From: Amaurobius ferox
Lineage: Eukaryota; Arthropoda; Arachnida; Araneae; Amaurobiidae
Direction: 5' to 3'
NCBI GenBank assembly: GCA_951213105.1
Contig: OX578150.1
Coordinates: 23,812,022 to 23,876,021, forward strand
DNA length: 64,000 bases
In this document: positions 37,826 to 46,589 of the stretch, piece after piece
Position numbering within the stretch: position 1 is the first letter of the stretch
Layout: each line of letters starts with the position of its first letter
Notes under the pieces: generated by a model
Seen by the model: the letters and a program-made list of their open reading frames with translations, nothing else
Told to the model about the DNA's origin: nothing
Database searches by the model: none
Position numbers and translations under genes: made by a program

Positions 37826-38785
37826 TCAATTTAAATTTACATTCTTTAAAGATCTCAACGCGTATCTGTGATTAGGCCTAACCGGTGTTGGAAGTAGTAC
37901 TGTGCGTGAACAACTTGTACTGTTTATATCGTCCCCTTGTGAATTTCCTGCTGATTCATCCTTCCCCTGAACGTTTTCCTGTTCCATCTGTATACAACCC
38001 CCATCTACTTGTGTTGGTCCCTCTCGCGCATCTTGTTCTATTTCTCCCGCCTTTTCATTCGTGTTTGCTTCAATTTGTGTACAGTCCCCCTGTTCTGAAA
38101 GTTCCAAATTCTCGTGTGTTTCTAGCGTGCTATGTCTGCCTGAGTCCCCCCCTGCTGAAAGAATGTTTGCGTTCGGAGAGTCTTTTGGAGGGATGATTGC
38201 ATTCTCTCGTGCGCTCTGAGTTGTTTCGTTTTGTACTTGTGCGGTAACCGGTTTCGTGGATCTAAGAGTAAGAGTGTTTTCGTGCAGATGGTGTGGTTTC
38301 GCGCTGTGTGCACTGGTTTGACAAGACTCTCTGTACTGTCCGTTTGCTATTTCCTCCTCCAACATGATAAGCGGAATATTCTCATTTTGACCGCGGTCTT
38401 TCTTTAGTTCCGGTTTCGGTTCAGAGTTTTGTTGCGCGTTTTTAGGAGTGGGGAGAAGAGGTGACTTGTATTTGTTTATGTACGGTATTTTTAGATGTGG
38501 CTTGCGGTCGGGAAGAGTCCTCAATCTATTTATGTGGGCTTTTATGATTTTAGAATTTGGTTTGTCACACAGTTTTATTTCATATACAAATCTATTTATT
38601 CTATTAATTACTCGATAAGGTCCCGTGTGGTTCCCTTTTTTATACCGATTATTATTGTTTTCCATGAACACCCTGGACCCGATTTCCAAATCCCTGAATT
38701 TAGCTCTTTGGAGTTGTTGACTTTCTTGGCGTTCTTTCGCGAGAATTAAATTTTTATTTGCCTCCTTAAATGCGTTATTCATCAC
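37826..38785 (-). CDS. Gypsy Pol C-terminal part: integrase tail
   Basis: The first 90 residues (ERQESQQLQRAKFRDLEIG, NRYKKGNHTGPYRVINRIN, IKAHINRLRTL) carry the GPY/F-type motif that ends Gypsy integrases. The remaining 220 residues are a charged, Glu/Asn-rich tail with no domain I recognise. It is one frame away from Pol proper: the joint is a run of A's at 38,790-38,800, so a 1-nt change or sequencing error probably split it. Confidence 0.75.
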   Translation of the reverse strand: MMNNAFKEANKNLILAKERQESQQLQRAKFRDLEIGSRVFMENNNNRYKKGNHTGPYRVINRINRFVYEIKLCDKPNSKIIKAHINRLRTLPDRKPHLKIPYINKYKSPLLPTPKNAQQNSEPKPELKKDRGQNENIPLIMLEEEIANGQYRESCQTSAHSAKPHHLHENTLTLRSTKPVTAQVQNETTQSARENAIIPPKDSPNANILSAGGDSGRHSTLETHENLELSEQGDCTQIEANTNEKAGEIEQDAREGPTQVDGGCIQMEQENVQGKDESAGNSQGDDINSTSCSRTVLLPTPVRPNHRYALRSLKNVNLN

Positions 38786-38797
38786 TGTTATTTTTTT

Positions 38798-41700
38798 TTA
38801 TATGTAATCCTGATATGTTGTTTCTGTATTATTTTCTGTTACATTAGTTTCAAAAAAGGTTGGAAGGTCTCTTCCAAAAAAAAGAAAGTTTGGTGTTTCT
38901 TTGGTGCTTGAATGTACTGTCGCGTTGTAAACAGCTACGTGGCATTGTACTGCGGTATCCCAGTATGGAGAATTCTCCGCTAATGTCGCTAAGGTGTGTT
39001 TCAATTGTTTGTTAGTAACCTCCACTATACCGTTAACCCATGGCGAACGTACCGATGCTATTCTGGCAACTATTCCGAGTTTCTCTGTCATAATTTGATG
39101 TATATTAGATGCAAATTGAGAGCCTGCGTCCGATAACACTGTCTTAGGACATCCCCAATTCATAAAGTAATTTAAGAGTCTATCAGCAACCGTAGTGGCC
39201 GTTATATCCGGGATTGGAAACATTTGTATATGTTTGGAGAAGTGGTCTACCACCGATAACACATATTTATTATTTGAAGTGCTAGTTTGAAATGGTCCGC
39301 AAATGTCTGTCGACAAAATTTGCACGGGCCCATCAGGTATAGGATTTCTTCCCAGGGGAACGGGCTGATTTTTTCCCTTTTTCTTTCTACACTGTTCGCA
39401 AGATGTAATAAAATTTTGTGTGTCACTGTACATACCATTCCAATAATACCTGTCCGATAATAATTTGTAAGTTTTATCAATCCCTGCATGTGTTACGTGT
39501 GTTATCGCTAAAATTTCTTTCTGTAAATTTCTGGGTATAACTATAGTTTTGTTCAAATTGTCTCTCCAAGGTCTGTCCTTCCAGTTTCCTACGTGCATTA
39601 ATAAATTAGTTTCCTCGTCAATATATAATGTGTCATAATGTTTACCCTCTTTAAAATTCCGATTTTGTAAATTTTCTCTGATTATTTTTAATTTTGGATC
39701 TTTAATTTGTTCATCTAAAATTCTATCTAATGCCGGGATTTCTGTTATTGTGTTTATCTGTGCAATATAGACACTATCCTCATTCACATATCCATTTCTT
39801 TTCACCGTGTTTTCTCCCTTAATTTGTTCTATCAGGTTAATTTCTCCCCTTGGATTCTCAATGTTTTGTTTTCTCTCATTCTGCTCTGTTTGTTTACTTT
39901 CAAAATCATCTCTACTTAAAAAATCCGCTAATAAATTATCTTTACCCGGGACGTGAATAAATTCATAATCGTATTCAGATATGTCTAAAAGCCACCTCTG
40001 TAATACGCTGGGTGGGTTTTGTATTTTTAAATGCTGTCCCAAAGGCAAATGGTCAGAAAGCACAAAAAACTTTCGGCCGAAAAGGAAATTTCTAAAAAAT
40101 TTCATTCCCTGATGCATAGCTAATAATTCAATTTTCATGGCCGGATACTTTTGCTCCTGTATCGATAATTTCCTGCTAAAATATGCAATCGGTTTTAAAA
40201 TCCCATCTCTGTATTGTAAAAGAGCGCCTCCTATGGGCTGAATGCTGCCATCGATATTCAGATAAAAGTCTTTGTCAAAATCTGGCTGTATAAGTAATGG
40301 TTTCTTGAAAAAACATTCTTGGAGTGCCTGAAATGCCTCTTCACATTTATTATCCCATTTAAATTTATTATCCTTTCTTGTTAAGTCTGATAAAACCGCG
40401 GTTAATTGAGCATAATTTTTTATTGAATTTCTGTAAAAATTACAAATGCCTAAAAATCTTTTTAATTTTCTTAAAGTTTTTGGTACTGGAAATGAAGTGA
40501 TTTTGTTTATATTTTCATCTGTTGGTGTAATGCCTTTTTGACTAATTTCAAATCCTAAATATGCTACTTTTTCTACAAAAAATTTACATTTGCTGGGTGT
40601 CAGAGTTAGGTTGTATTTTCTTAATTTATCGAATACTAATTTTAATTTATGTATTAATTCTGAATAAGAGTTAGCCGGGATTATTATGTCGTCGATGTAA
40701 GCTTGTATGTTTTCCTCTCTTAAGTCCGCTAAAATGGTGTCCATAACCTGTTGAAAAATTGGAGCGGAGCTTACATGTCCAAAAACGAGTCTTTCAAATT
40801 GGTAATTGCCATAGGGCGTTGTAAAAGCAAATAATTCTTTTGTGTCTTCAGGTAAAACCAATTGGTTGAAAGCACTATGAAAATCCAGTTTCGAAAAGTA
40901 TCTATGTCCGGCTAATTTAGTTATAATTTCATTCACACGGGGAATTTTGTAAGGAAACAGTGTGGATATGTTATTAATTAATCTCAGATCTAAACATAAG
41001 CGGTACTCTCCACTTGTTTTACGCACTAAAATCATCGGCGATGCAAAATTTGATTTTGTTCTGTCAATTATCCCTGCTTCTTCTAACTCTTTTAATTGAC
41101 TTTTTGCGGTATCCTGCAGTGCGTACGGAACGTCGTATGGCCTGGAACGTATTGCGTGGTCATGTGCAAGCTTTATCACCGGTTTTACGATGTCAGTCGC
41201 TCCTAAAGTTTTTAATGATTTTGAAAAAACGTCCGAATATTGCATTACAAATTTGAGGAAATCTTGTTTAATGTTTGGGTCCATGTGGTCAGTATTAAAA
41301 TCTTCTGTTTTCAACTCTTTTTTTCTTTCTGCAATTATCTCCGGTTTAGCCTGTATTAAATTTATCATCTCTTCGTATTTATGTGTCCGTTCACTAATTT
41401 CTGGTTCTTTAATGTCCTGTTGTTGTATCGTAAAATCTGTCGTAATGTTTCCTAAAGCCATGTTTTTATTTAATGTAATTGTCGCATTCGTGTTATTCTG
41501 AACTTCAATTTTAAATTTGTTCTCATTCATGTGGTATATTCCATAATTCATTATAATGTATGATTTTTCTTTGGGTTCGAACAAAACCTCTGTTCCATTT
41601 TCTAGACTTTCCTCACTATATACTACAACATTCTCCCTCGAATTAGGTTTGATTTGTACTTTTCTTAAAATTTTGGCTAGATTCGGTTTTTCCTGTATTA

Positions 41701-41914
41701 TCTCATTTATTTGTCTATCAATTTGCCTATCAGAATTTAAAATTATTTCTATGTCGCCTATCTTCAGAATGTTCTTTTGTGTATTCAAAATGGCTTGATT
41801 TTTCTGTAAAAAGTCAAAACCCAATACTCCCTTGAATTTTTGTGTAAATTTTGCTGTTGTGACAAAAAAAATGTGTTTGAACTGTTTTCCCTGAATTTTG
41901 AATGGAATTTCCAC
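38798..41914 (-). CDS. Gypsy Pol: reverse transcriptase, RNase H and integrase
   Basis: This is a frame of about 1038 codons. RT blocks include YRLCLDLRLIN, YFSKLDFHSAFNQ, FERLVFGHVSSAP and the catalytic YIDDIII, then RNase H (NIDGSIQPIGG, LSDHLPLGQ). The integrase has an HHCC finger (HVTHAGIDK, CEQC) and a D-D-E core (STDICGPF, SDAGSQFAS, NGIVEVTNKQ). The order PR-RT-RH-IN is that of Gypsy/Metaviridae. The frame ends at DYI* in the A-run before the integrase tail. The protease lies upstream in another frame. Confidence 0.92.
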   Translation of the reverse strand: MEIPFKIQGKQFKHIFFVTTAKFTQKFKGVLGFDFLQKNQAILNTQKNILKIGDIEIILNSDRQIDRQINEIIQEKPNLAKILRKVQIKPNSRENVVVYSEESLENGTEVLFEPKEKSYIIMNYGIYHMNENKFKIEVQNNTNATITLNKNMALGNITTDFTIQQQDIKEPEISERTHKYEEMINLIQAKPEIIAERKKELKTEDFNTDHMDPNIKQDFLKFVMQYSDVFSKSLKTLGATDIVKPVIKLAHDHAIRSRPYDVPYALQDTAKSQLKELEEAGIIDRTKSNFASPMILVRKTSGEYRLCLDLRLINNISTLFPYKIPRVNEIITKLAGHRYFSKLDFHSAFNQLVLPEDTKELFAFTTPYGNYQFERLVFGHVSSAPIFQQVMDTILADLREENIQAYIDDIIIPANSYSELIHKLKLVFDKLRKYNLTLTPSKCKFFVEKVAYLGFEISQKGITPTDENINKITSFPVPKTLRKLKRFLGICNFYRNSIKNYAQLTAVLSDLTRKDNKFKWDNKCEEAFQALQECFFKKPLLIQPDFDKDFYLNIDGSIQPIGGALLQYRDGILKPIAYFSRKLSIQEQKYPAMKIELLAMHQGMKFFRNFLFGRKFFVLSDHLPLGQHLKIQNPPSVLQRWLLDISEYDYEFIHVPGKDNLLADFLSRDDFESKQTEQNERKQNIENPRGEINLIEQIKGENTVKRNGYVNEDSVYIAQINTITEIPALDRILDEQIKDPKLKIIRENLQNRNFKEGKHYDTLYIDEETNLLMHVGNWKDRPWRDNLNKTIVIPRNLQKEILAITHVTHAGIDKTYKLLSDRYYWNGMYSDTQNFITSCEQCRKKKGKNQPVPLGRNPIPDGPVQILSTDICGPFQTSTSNNKYVLSVVDHFSKHIQMFPIPDITATTVADRLLNYFMNWGCPKTVLSDAGSQFASNIHQIMTEKLGIVARIASVRSPWVNGIVEVTNKQLKHTLATLAENSPYWDTAVQCHVAVYNATVHSSTKETPNFLFFGRDLPTFFETNVTENNTETTYQDYI

Positions 41915-42276
41915 AGCCTTTTATATTCAATACTATGTCCTGTTAAAGTTGATATTGTAACACTCCTTGACACATATTTAATTTTGACATTATATTTAAT
42001 TTTATTGAACAATTCTAATGATAATACACTGACGCTCGCTCCTGAGTCTATCATGAGTTCGCTTTGTATATTTTTAAATTGAACTATTATTGTTGGCAAT
42101 TCTGTTTTTTCAATTTGTTCTCCTACAGATGCAATCGTTTCCTCATGTTTTCCAGTACTTTTATCGTTATGTATCTCCAATTTCTTATTTTCTGTTTGTA
42201 CAGGAATTTCAATTTTTCTCGGGAACTTTACCCTGTAATTTTTCTCTCTTTGTAAGTTATTATTTAAAGCTCCCAC
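41785..42276 (-). CDS. Gypsy protease region
   Basis: The frame contains the aspartic protease active site IDSGASVSVL and a downstream ISTLTG-type hydrophobic block. After about 115 codons it loses frame with Pol near 41,920, where Pol continues EIPFKIQGKQ. Retroviral-type proteases cut the Gag and Pol precursors. The N-terminal part is a Lys-rich linker from Gag. Confidence 0.75.
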   Translation of the reverse strand: MGALNNNLQREKNYRVKFPRKIEIPVQTENKKLEIHNDKSTGKHEETIASVGEQIEKTELPTIIVQFKNIQSELMIDSGASVSVLSLELFNKIKYNVKIKYVSRSVTISTLTGHSIEYKRLWKFHSKFRENSSNTFFLSQQQNLHKNSREYWVLTFYRKIKPF

Positions 42277-42537
42277 AATTAGTTTAAATTATCTCTTCTA
42301 TTAGGGAAATTTCTGTATCCAAATCTTGTATTCATCTCTCTTCCATCGTTCCTTTGCACACCCGTTTCTATGATTCTGTTTTGGTTTGACTCGTCCCTAT
42401 TATATCGTTGTTCCCTAGAAAATCTACTTTGTGTAGGGGGTGCTGCATAGTAATTTCTGCTCTGTTGATAGTTTCCAAAGGCGTGGTTTGGCCTATAATC
42501 GTATGTGTCCGGCTGGGAGGAGTAAGTTCTGTGGTCA

Positions 42538-43434
42538 TCATACGGCTGGGTTTGAAATGAGTGGGGAGGAGACTATTTGATTATGCCAATGTGTTCTCGC
42601 GTTGTTTATGTTTTGACTCTGTGTTTGCTTAAAATGATCAGCTTTGTATATTCGGCATTCTCTCATGAAATGTCCCTGTTTATTACAGTAGTGACATGTT
42701 ACTGGTTTTTTTGTTTGTGTCGTGGGAATTTGTACTTTTTCTTGGATTTTTAATGTGTTTATTTCTTGGGTAATTGAATTTAAAATATGTGCGTTAAATT
42801 CCTGTTGCTCTTTGCGGAGCGTCTCAATTTCTTGTCTATATGTAGCACTATTTACATTTGCCGTTATCGCAGCTAAATTTGCCTGTTCCAAGTTTGTGGC
42901 TATTTTTACAGCTTCATCAAAATTTTGTGCATTCGTTTTTATTATTTCTCTCTGGAATTCAGGTGTTACTGCCTCTAAAAATTTACTTAACCTTAATTTA
43001 TCCATAATGTGTTGTGTCGCTTCACTGTGCTCTGTGTCGCCAATATAATTTAAAGTTAGTGTTGTTATTCTGTGTGCCAGTTGCTTAATCGTTTCTCCCT
43101 GTGTCTGTTTTGCGGTCGTGAAAAGGATCTGATTTGTTGTAATGTTCGGTTTTTCTGTAAAGAACTCTAATAACCTATCCCTAAATTTTTCGAAAGATGT
43201 TTCCCTTCTTAATTCTTGTGAGCCTATATAAAATTTTCTTGCATTCCCTCTTAACCGAGATTTCAGAATTGCTAACTTTTCCTCCTCTGACCAATCCCCC
43301 AAGCTGCTTAAAGATTTGATCTGGTCAAAAAAAATTTCTACATCATTCTCTATGCCATTGCATTCCCCTAATAGGTGTATAAGTCCTGGTAACCTGCCCC
43401 TCGTTGCTGGAGGATTTTCTCCGCTTTCCGTCAT
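42538..43434 (-). CDS. Gypsy Gag
   Basis: This is a frame of about 298 codons starting MTESGENPPATRG. It has the retrotransposon Gag core (FFDQIKSLSSLGDWSEEEKL, LKSRLRGNARKFY), a helical Gln-rich part, then one CCHC knuckle, CHYCNKQGHFMREC, near residue 248. The frame ends at 42,538, and Gag-like Tyr/Asn/Arg-rich sequence continues in another frame towards the protease, so a frameshift (natural or mutational) lies at about 42,560. Confidence 0.85.
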   Translation of the reverse strand: MTESGENPPATRGRLPGLIHLLGECNGIENDVEIFFDQIKSLSSLGDWSEEEKLAILKSRLRGNARKFYIGSQELRRETSFEKFRDRLLEFFTEKPNITTNQILFTTAKQTQGETIKQLAHRITTLTLNYIGDTEHSEATQHIMDKLRLSKFLEAVTPEFQREIIKTNAQNFDEAVKIATNLEQANLAAITANVNSATYRQEIETLRKEQQEFNAHILNSITQEINTLKIQEKVQIPTTQTKKPVTCHYCNKQGHFMRECRIYKADHFKQTQSQNINNARTHWHNQIVSSPLISNPAV

Positions 43435-43985
43435 TCTAAATTTAACTTTCTCGCAAAAATTCTATATCTAAAATTATTTCCTGTTTTTACACCTCAAAAT
43501 GTTCCCCCAAAATATTTAAATACAATATCACATAAATTCAAAAACATAATTCTAATCATTTCACTATCTACGCATGCAAATACTTCAATCCTCATAATGC
43601 CCTCTTAAAATATTACACAAATATTTATATAATTCAAAAATTTCTTAAAAGCTTCAAGTTCCCTAATAATTATATTTTCACATACAATATGGCATGTCTC
43701 ATTGAGAACACATAATGATTCACTATTTTGATTGTTTCTCATACTGTGAAATCAATTTTCTTAAATTTACTTATATTTATTTTAATTTTAAAATTCTTTC
43801 TTTAATTTAATCCTTATTTTACACAAAAAAAAAAATTTATTCAATATTTTCATTTTTCATTCATTCCAAATATTTTTATTCTCTTCATTAAAATTTAAAT
43901 TCTGGCATATAACTGGTCTAAAACAGCAAAGTCGCCACAAGGGTGAAATAATTTTGAATCCAGGTTTGATTGGTCATGAGCACCA
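43435..43985 (-). other. Gypsy leader with a second PBS-like block
   Basis: AT-rich untranslated leader. Its outer end (43,940-43,985) is a diverged copy of the block next to the LTR (44,420-44,468): both read aataattttga-tccagg and end in gcacca before an atgata word. So the LTR-leader joint seems tandemly duplicated, and a LINE fragment sits between the copies. Confidence 0.5.
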
Positions 43986-44411
43986 ATATGATAAGGGTCG
44001 AAAGCCCAGACCACACGGCCAACCCAAAGGTTTATGGCAACAAAATGTGTGGCCGGGAGAAAAATTTAGAGCGGAGACCGACCACCAAGACCCCAGACCC
44101 AAGCCTGGGGCCACCAACACCAATCAGAGGTCTCAGTTTATTTAAAAATCAAAATAGGGAGGTTACATCTAAGCAGGAGGGGTAACAGAACTTCAGCTTT
44201 TTTGACAGTGTCTGAGTTTGGTTGATTTAACATAGATAGTAGAATTATTTACAATGTTTCCTCTTGGGGTAGATGATTAACATGAGTGTCATAAGGATTT
44301 TAAAATATATCTGTATAATGGCCGTGAAGCAAACAACATTGAAAAACAGACAGTCACACAGACAATCACGCAACAGCACAGGCCCGAGAACATGAGGGAT
44401 ATGATAAGGGT
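43986..44411 (-). mobile_element. 400-bp 5'-truncated LINE 3' end inside the Gypsy leader (13-bp TSD)
   Basis: The insert is 43,999-44,398, flanked by perfect 13-bp repeats atatgataagggt at 43,986-43,998 and 44,399-44,411. On the minus strand it holds an AATAAA (44,137-44,142) and a GC-rich 138-nt end ending ggtctgggctttcg. The last part matches the 3' end of LINE C at 22,694 (ttctgggctttcg). It has no coding sequence. Length and TSD fit a 5'-truncated target-primed insertion of a C-related LINE. Confidence 0.8.
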
Positions 44412-44447
44412 GCAATAAGTGCAATAATTTTGAGTCCAGGTTCGAAA

Positions 44448-44465
44448 CTGGTTTAAACGGCACCA
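44448..44465 (-). promoter_or_regulatory. Gypsy primer-binding site
   Basis: On the minus strand TGGTGCCGTTTAAACCAG begins three bases inside the 5' LTR end. TGG complements the CCA of a tRNA 3' end, so this is the expected first-strand primer site. I cannot name the tRNA. Confidence 0.65.
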
Positions 44466-44468
44466 AAA

Positions 44469-45481
44469 TGATATGTGAGTCATCACACGTCAGGTATTGA
44501 CGCTATACAGACCGATCTCGTAAAGTGGAGTACATTAAAATACATCTAATAAGAAACTAAAAATGAAGAGACAAATTTTAAACAGAAGTACATAAACATT
44601 TATTTATGCGATAACCATTACTAATATTTGATAAATTCAACAATTCCACAATGCATGTTTAATATTCCAGACCTCGTATCAACTCATTTAATTTTACAAT
44701 CATGCCGCGGAACCAATATTTCAAATCATATACTGATAGATTTCCTTTATCAACATCTGCTTTACGTGAGGCATACATTACACAATTGCCTAATTAAATT
44801 CACTAAAACCTTTATTGCTCCTAACATTTTTTATAATTAATAGAGAGAGAGAGAGTGAGAGCATACTGAACAAATTGACCTACGTGCAAAATACATGTAA
44901 AGAAATTGCCTACCTCTGGCATCGTCGTCGACGGAAACTTGTCATTGGCGGGAATCGGATCTCTCCGATCGGACTTCTCCGTGTCTCCTTGTCGCTCTCT
45001 CTAGCGACCACCTTTCCGCACTCACAAAATTCAACTCCTTTTCCTCGATTTTCAAATTTTAAAAGTTTTAGTCTCTCTTCATCTCTCCCCCTCTCTCTTA
45101 GGCCCCCAGACTCTCATTGGTTCCGTAAATACATAACTCCGCCTTCCGGCTATCTAACTGGCCGAAGCCCCCCTTGAAATATCAGATATTTGAGCATTGT
45201 CTTTTTCGAGCAGAAAGTTCTCACGAACATTTTCCCATGTCCATCAGGAAGTTAATTGACTTCTCGGGTCAAGAGGTTCAACCCCTTCCGTCTGATATAG
45301 TACCTAGTGATGACGTGAATACGAGAAGCACCCTTTTTCACCCTCGAACCACGTCCGGTCCAGCTGTGTTCAAGGGAACGTTATATGAATTGTCTCGCTG
45401 TATGAGGGACCATCTTCTTAGATCCCCTTCCACTTTCAAAATAGCAATGTTATATTGGGAATTGAAAATTACAATATAACA
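44469..45481 (-). repeat. Gypsy 5' LTR
   Basis: This is the right-hand LTR of 1013 bp, nearly identical to 33,587-34,604, with TG...CA ends and the TSD gtcat at 45,482-45,486. As the element points left it carries the promoter for the genomic RNA. Confidence 0.92.
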
Positions 45482-45486
45482 GTCAT

Positions 45487-45831
45487 GGACGAGAAGAAGC
45501 ATCCTCCGGGACAGATGTTGTTGTACCGGGTCACGATGTCAGGACTGCTGCTGTAATAGGCAGTCTTTGTTTTATGAACAGCCTCCAGGGGTTGTTGGTC
45601 GTTAACAATTTGGACATCAACAATTGCTGCCACCTGGGAAGTGTAGATGACAAGATCGGGCTTGCGGACACCAAGTTGAGTCTGGATCTTCGGTTCAACT
45701 TCGACTACTAACCCCCTCTGGTTAGCTGCCCTTGCAATATAGTTAACAGCTGCGTCATGTCTCTTGAAACGTCCGCCATGAGTTGCGTGGCACTGCTGGA
45801 CAGCGTGGTTGAGGGCTCCGGTTGCTGGCAT
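45487..45831 (-). CDS. R2 protein: zinc knuckle end and restriction-like endonuclease
   Basis: The frame contains the second half of the R2 knuckle (HAVQQCHATHGGRFKRHD) and the endonuclease core VVEVEPKIQ, RKPDLVI and AAIVDVQIV, which give the PD and distal D/E residues of restriction-like endonucleases. In R2 this domain nicks 28S DNA to prime reverse transcription. The first two Cys of the knuckle (CSQGC) lie in the frame to the right, so a frameshift falls inside the knuckle near 45,830. The frame is cut on the left by the Gypsy TSD. Confidence 0.85.
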
Positions 45832-46526
45832 CCCTGGGAGCAGAATTTGTTCGAAGGATCTTTGCTTCGACCTCTGCTTGCCTTACTTTTAGTGGGCACC
45901 ACGTTGTACTTTACAAATAGGGAGTGAATGAAGTCTCTTCCAGACAGGAAGGAAGTCCCGTCAGAGATCCACGAATGGGCCTGAGGCACTCCTCTGGCCT
46001 GAGAGAGTCCCACACAGTCCACCATTTGTATCATCCGTTGCCGCAGATAGTTCGCCAATTTCAGATGTGTGTCATTCTTCCCAACAATGTCACTCACTTT
46101 CTTTCTAGCATGATGGTTCACTTTGATGTTCGGCGGGAGACCCTTCATCCGGTTCAGTATCAGGAGTGGAATGCCATTCCGGAAGCTGAACACACCCATT
46201 CCTCCGTCACCCACTTTGGCGTAAAAAGCCGCGTTGGGGAAGTCAGAAGGCAAATGAAGAATCCCTCGTAAGAAAGCCCGGATGATAAGGTCCAGTTTGT
46301 TGAGGTAACCTAGGTGTAGTTTGTCAAGCACAAGTTGGTGTTGGTACTTCGGCAGTAACATTTTACACAGCAGGAAAAGCTTCTGTTGTGGTCGGAGGTA
46401 CGCTTTCTTAAGTTTCTCGAGATCACTGGCAAGTTGGAGCTTGAGGTCCTGGACGCGTCCGTTGGTTCCGAAGGTAACCCCCAGGTACCGGAACTCGTCC
46501 ACGACCTCCAGCGACTTCAAAGGCAT
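45708..46526 (-). CDS. R2 protein: RT thumb and linker
   Basis: It starts MPLKSLEVVDEFRYLGVTFG, which follows the RT palm. It continues through the Lys/Leu-rich thumb and linker (GGMGVFSFRNGIPLL) and ends with the knuckle's first Cys pair, CSQGC. The last 30 or so residues are out of frame and are replaced by the frame at 45,487-45,831. A frameshift near 46,560 separates it from the RT. Confidence 0.8.
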   Translation of the reverse strand: MPLKSLEVVDEFRYLGVTFGTNGRVQDLKLQLASDLEKLKKAYLRPQQKLFLLCKMLLPKYQHQLVLDKLHLGYLNKLDLIIRAFLRGILHLPSDFPNAAFYAKVGDGGMGVFSFRNGIPLLILNRMKGLPPNIKVNHHARKKVSDIVGKNDTHLKLANYLRQRMIQMVDCVGLSQARGVPQAHSWISDGTSFLSGRDFIHSLFVKYNVVPTKSKASRGRSKDPSNKFCSQGCQQPEPSTTLSSSATQLMADVSRDMTQLLTILQGQLTRGG

Positions 46527-46589
46527 GTTCTTAAAATGGCAGATGGCACCAGCATCAAAAAGTCTTCTTTTTCTTTTACCATCCTTGAT

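Larger units (their letters stand above)
33587..45481 (-). mobile_element. Gypsy-type LTR retrotransposon, near complete
   Basis: Two LTRs of about 1.0 kb, the TSD gtcat at 33,582-33,586 and 45,482-45,486, a C/G-rich polypurine tract beside the left LTR and a primer-binding site beside the right LTR enclose Gag, protease, RT, RNase H and integrase on the minus strand. It splits the R2 endonuclease region. No envelope gene is seen. The total length is 11.9 kb, including a 3.2-kb AT-rich 3' region and a 400-bp LINE fragment in the leader. Confidence 0.92.

Noticed and set aside
44420..44468. A tRNA 3' half next to the Gypsy LTR (ggttcgaaactgg then gcacca)
   Set aside because: The T-stem does not pair properly and no other arm is present; only the primer-binding role is supported.
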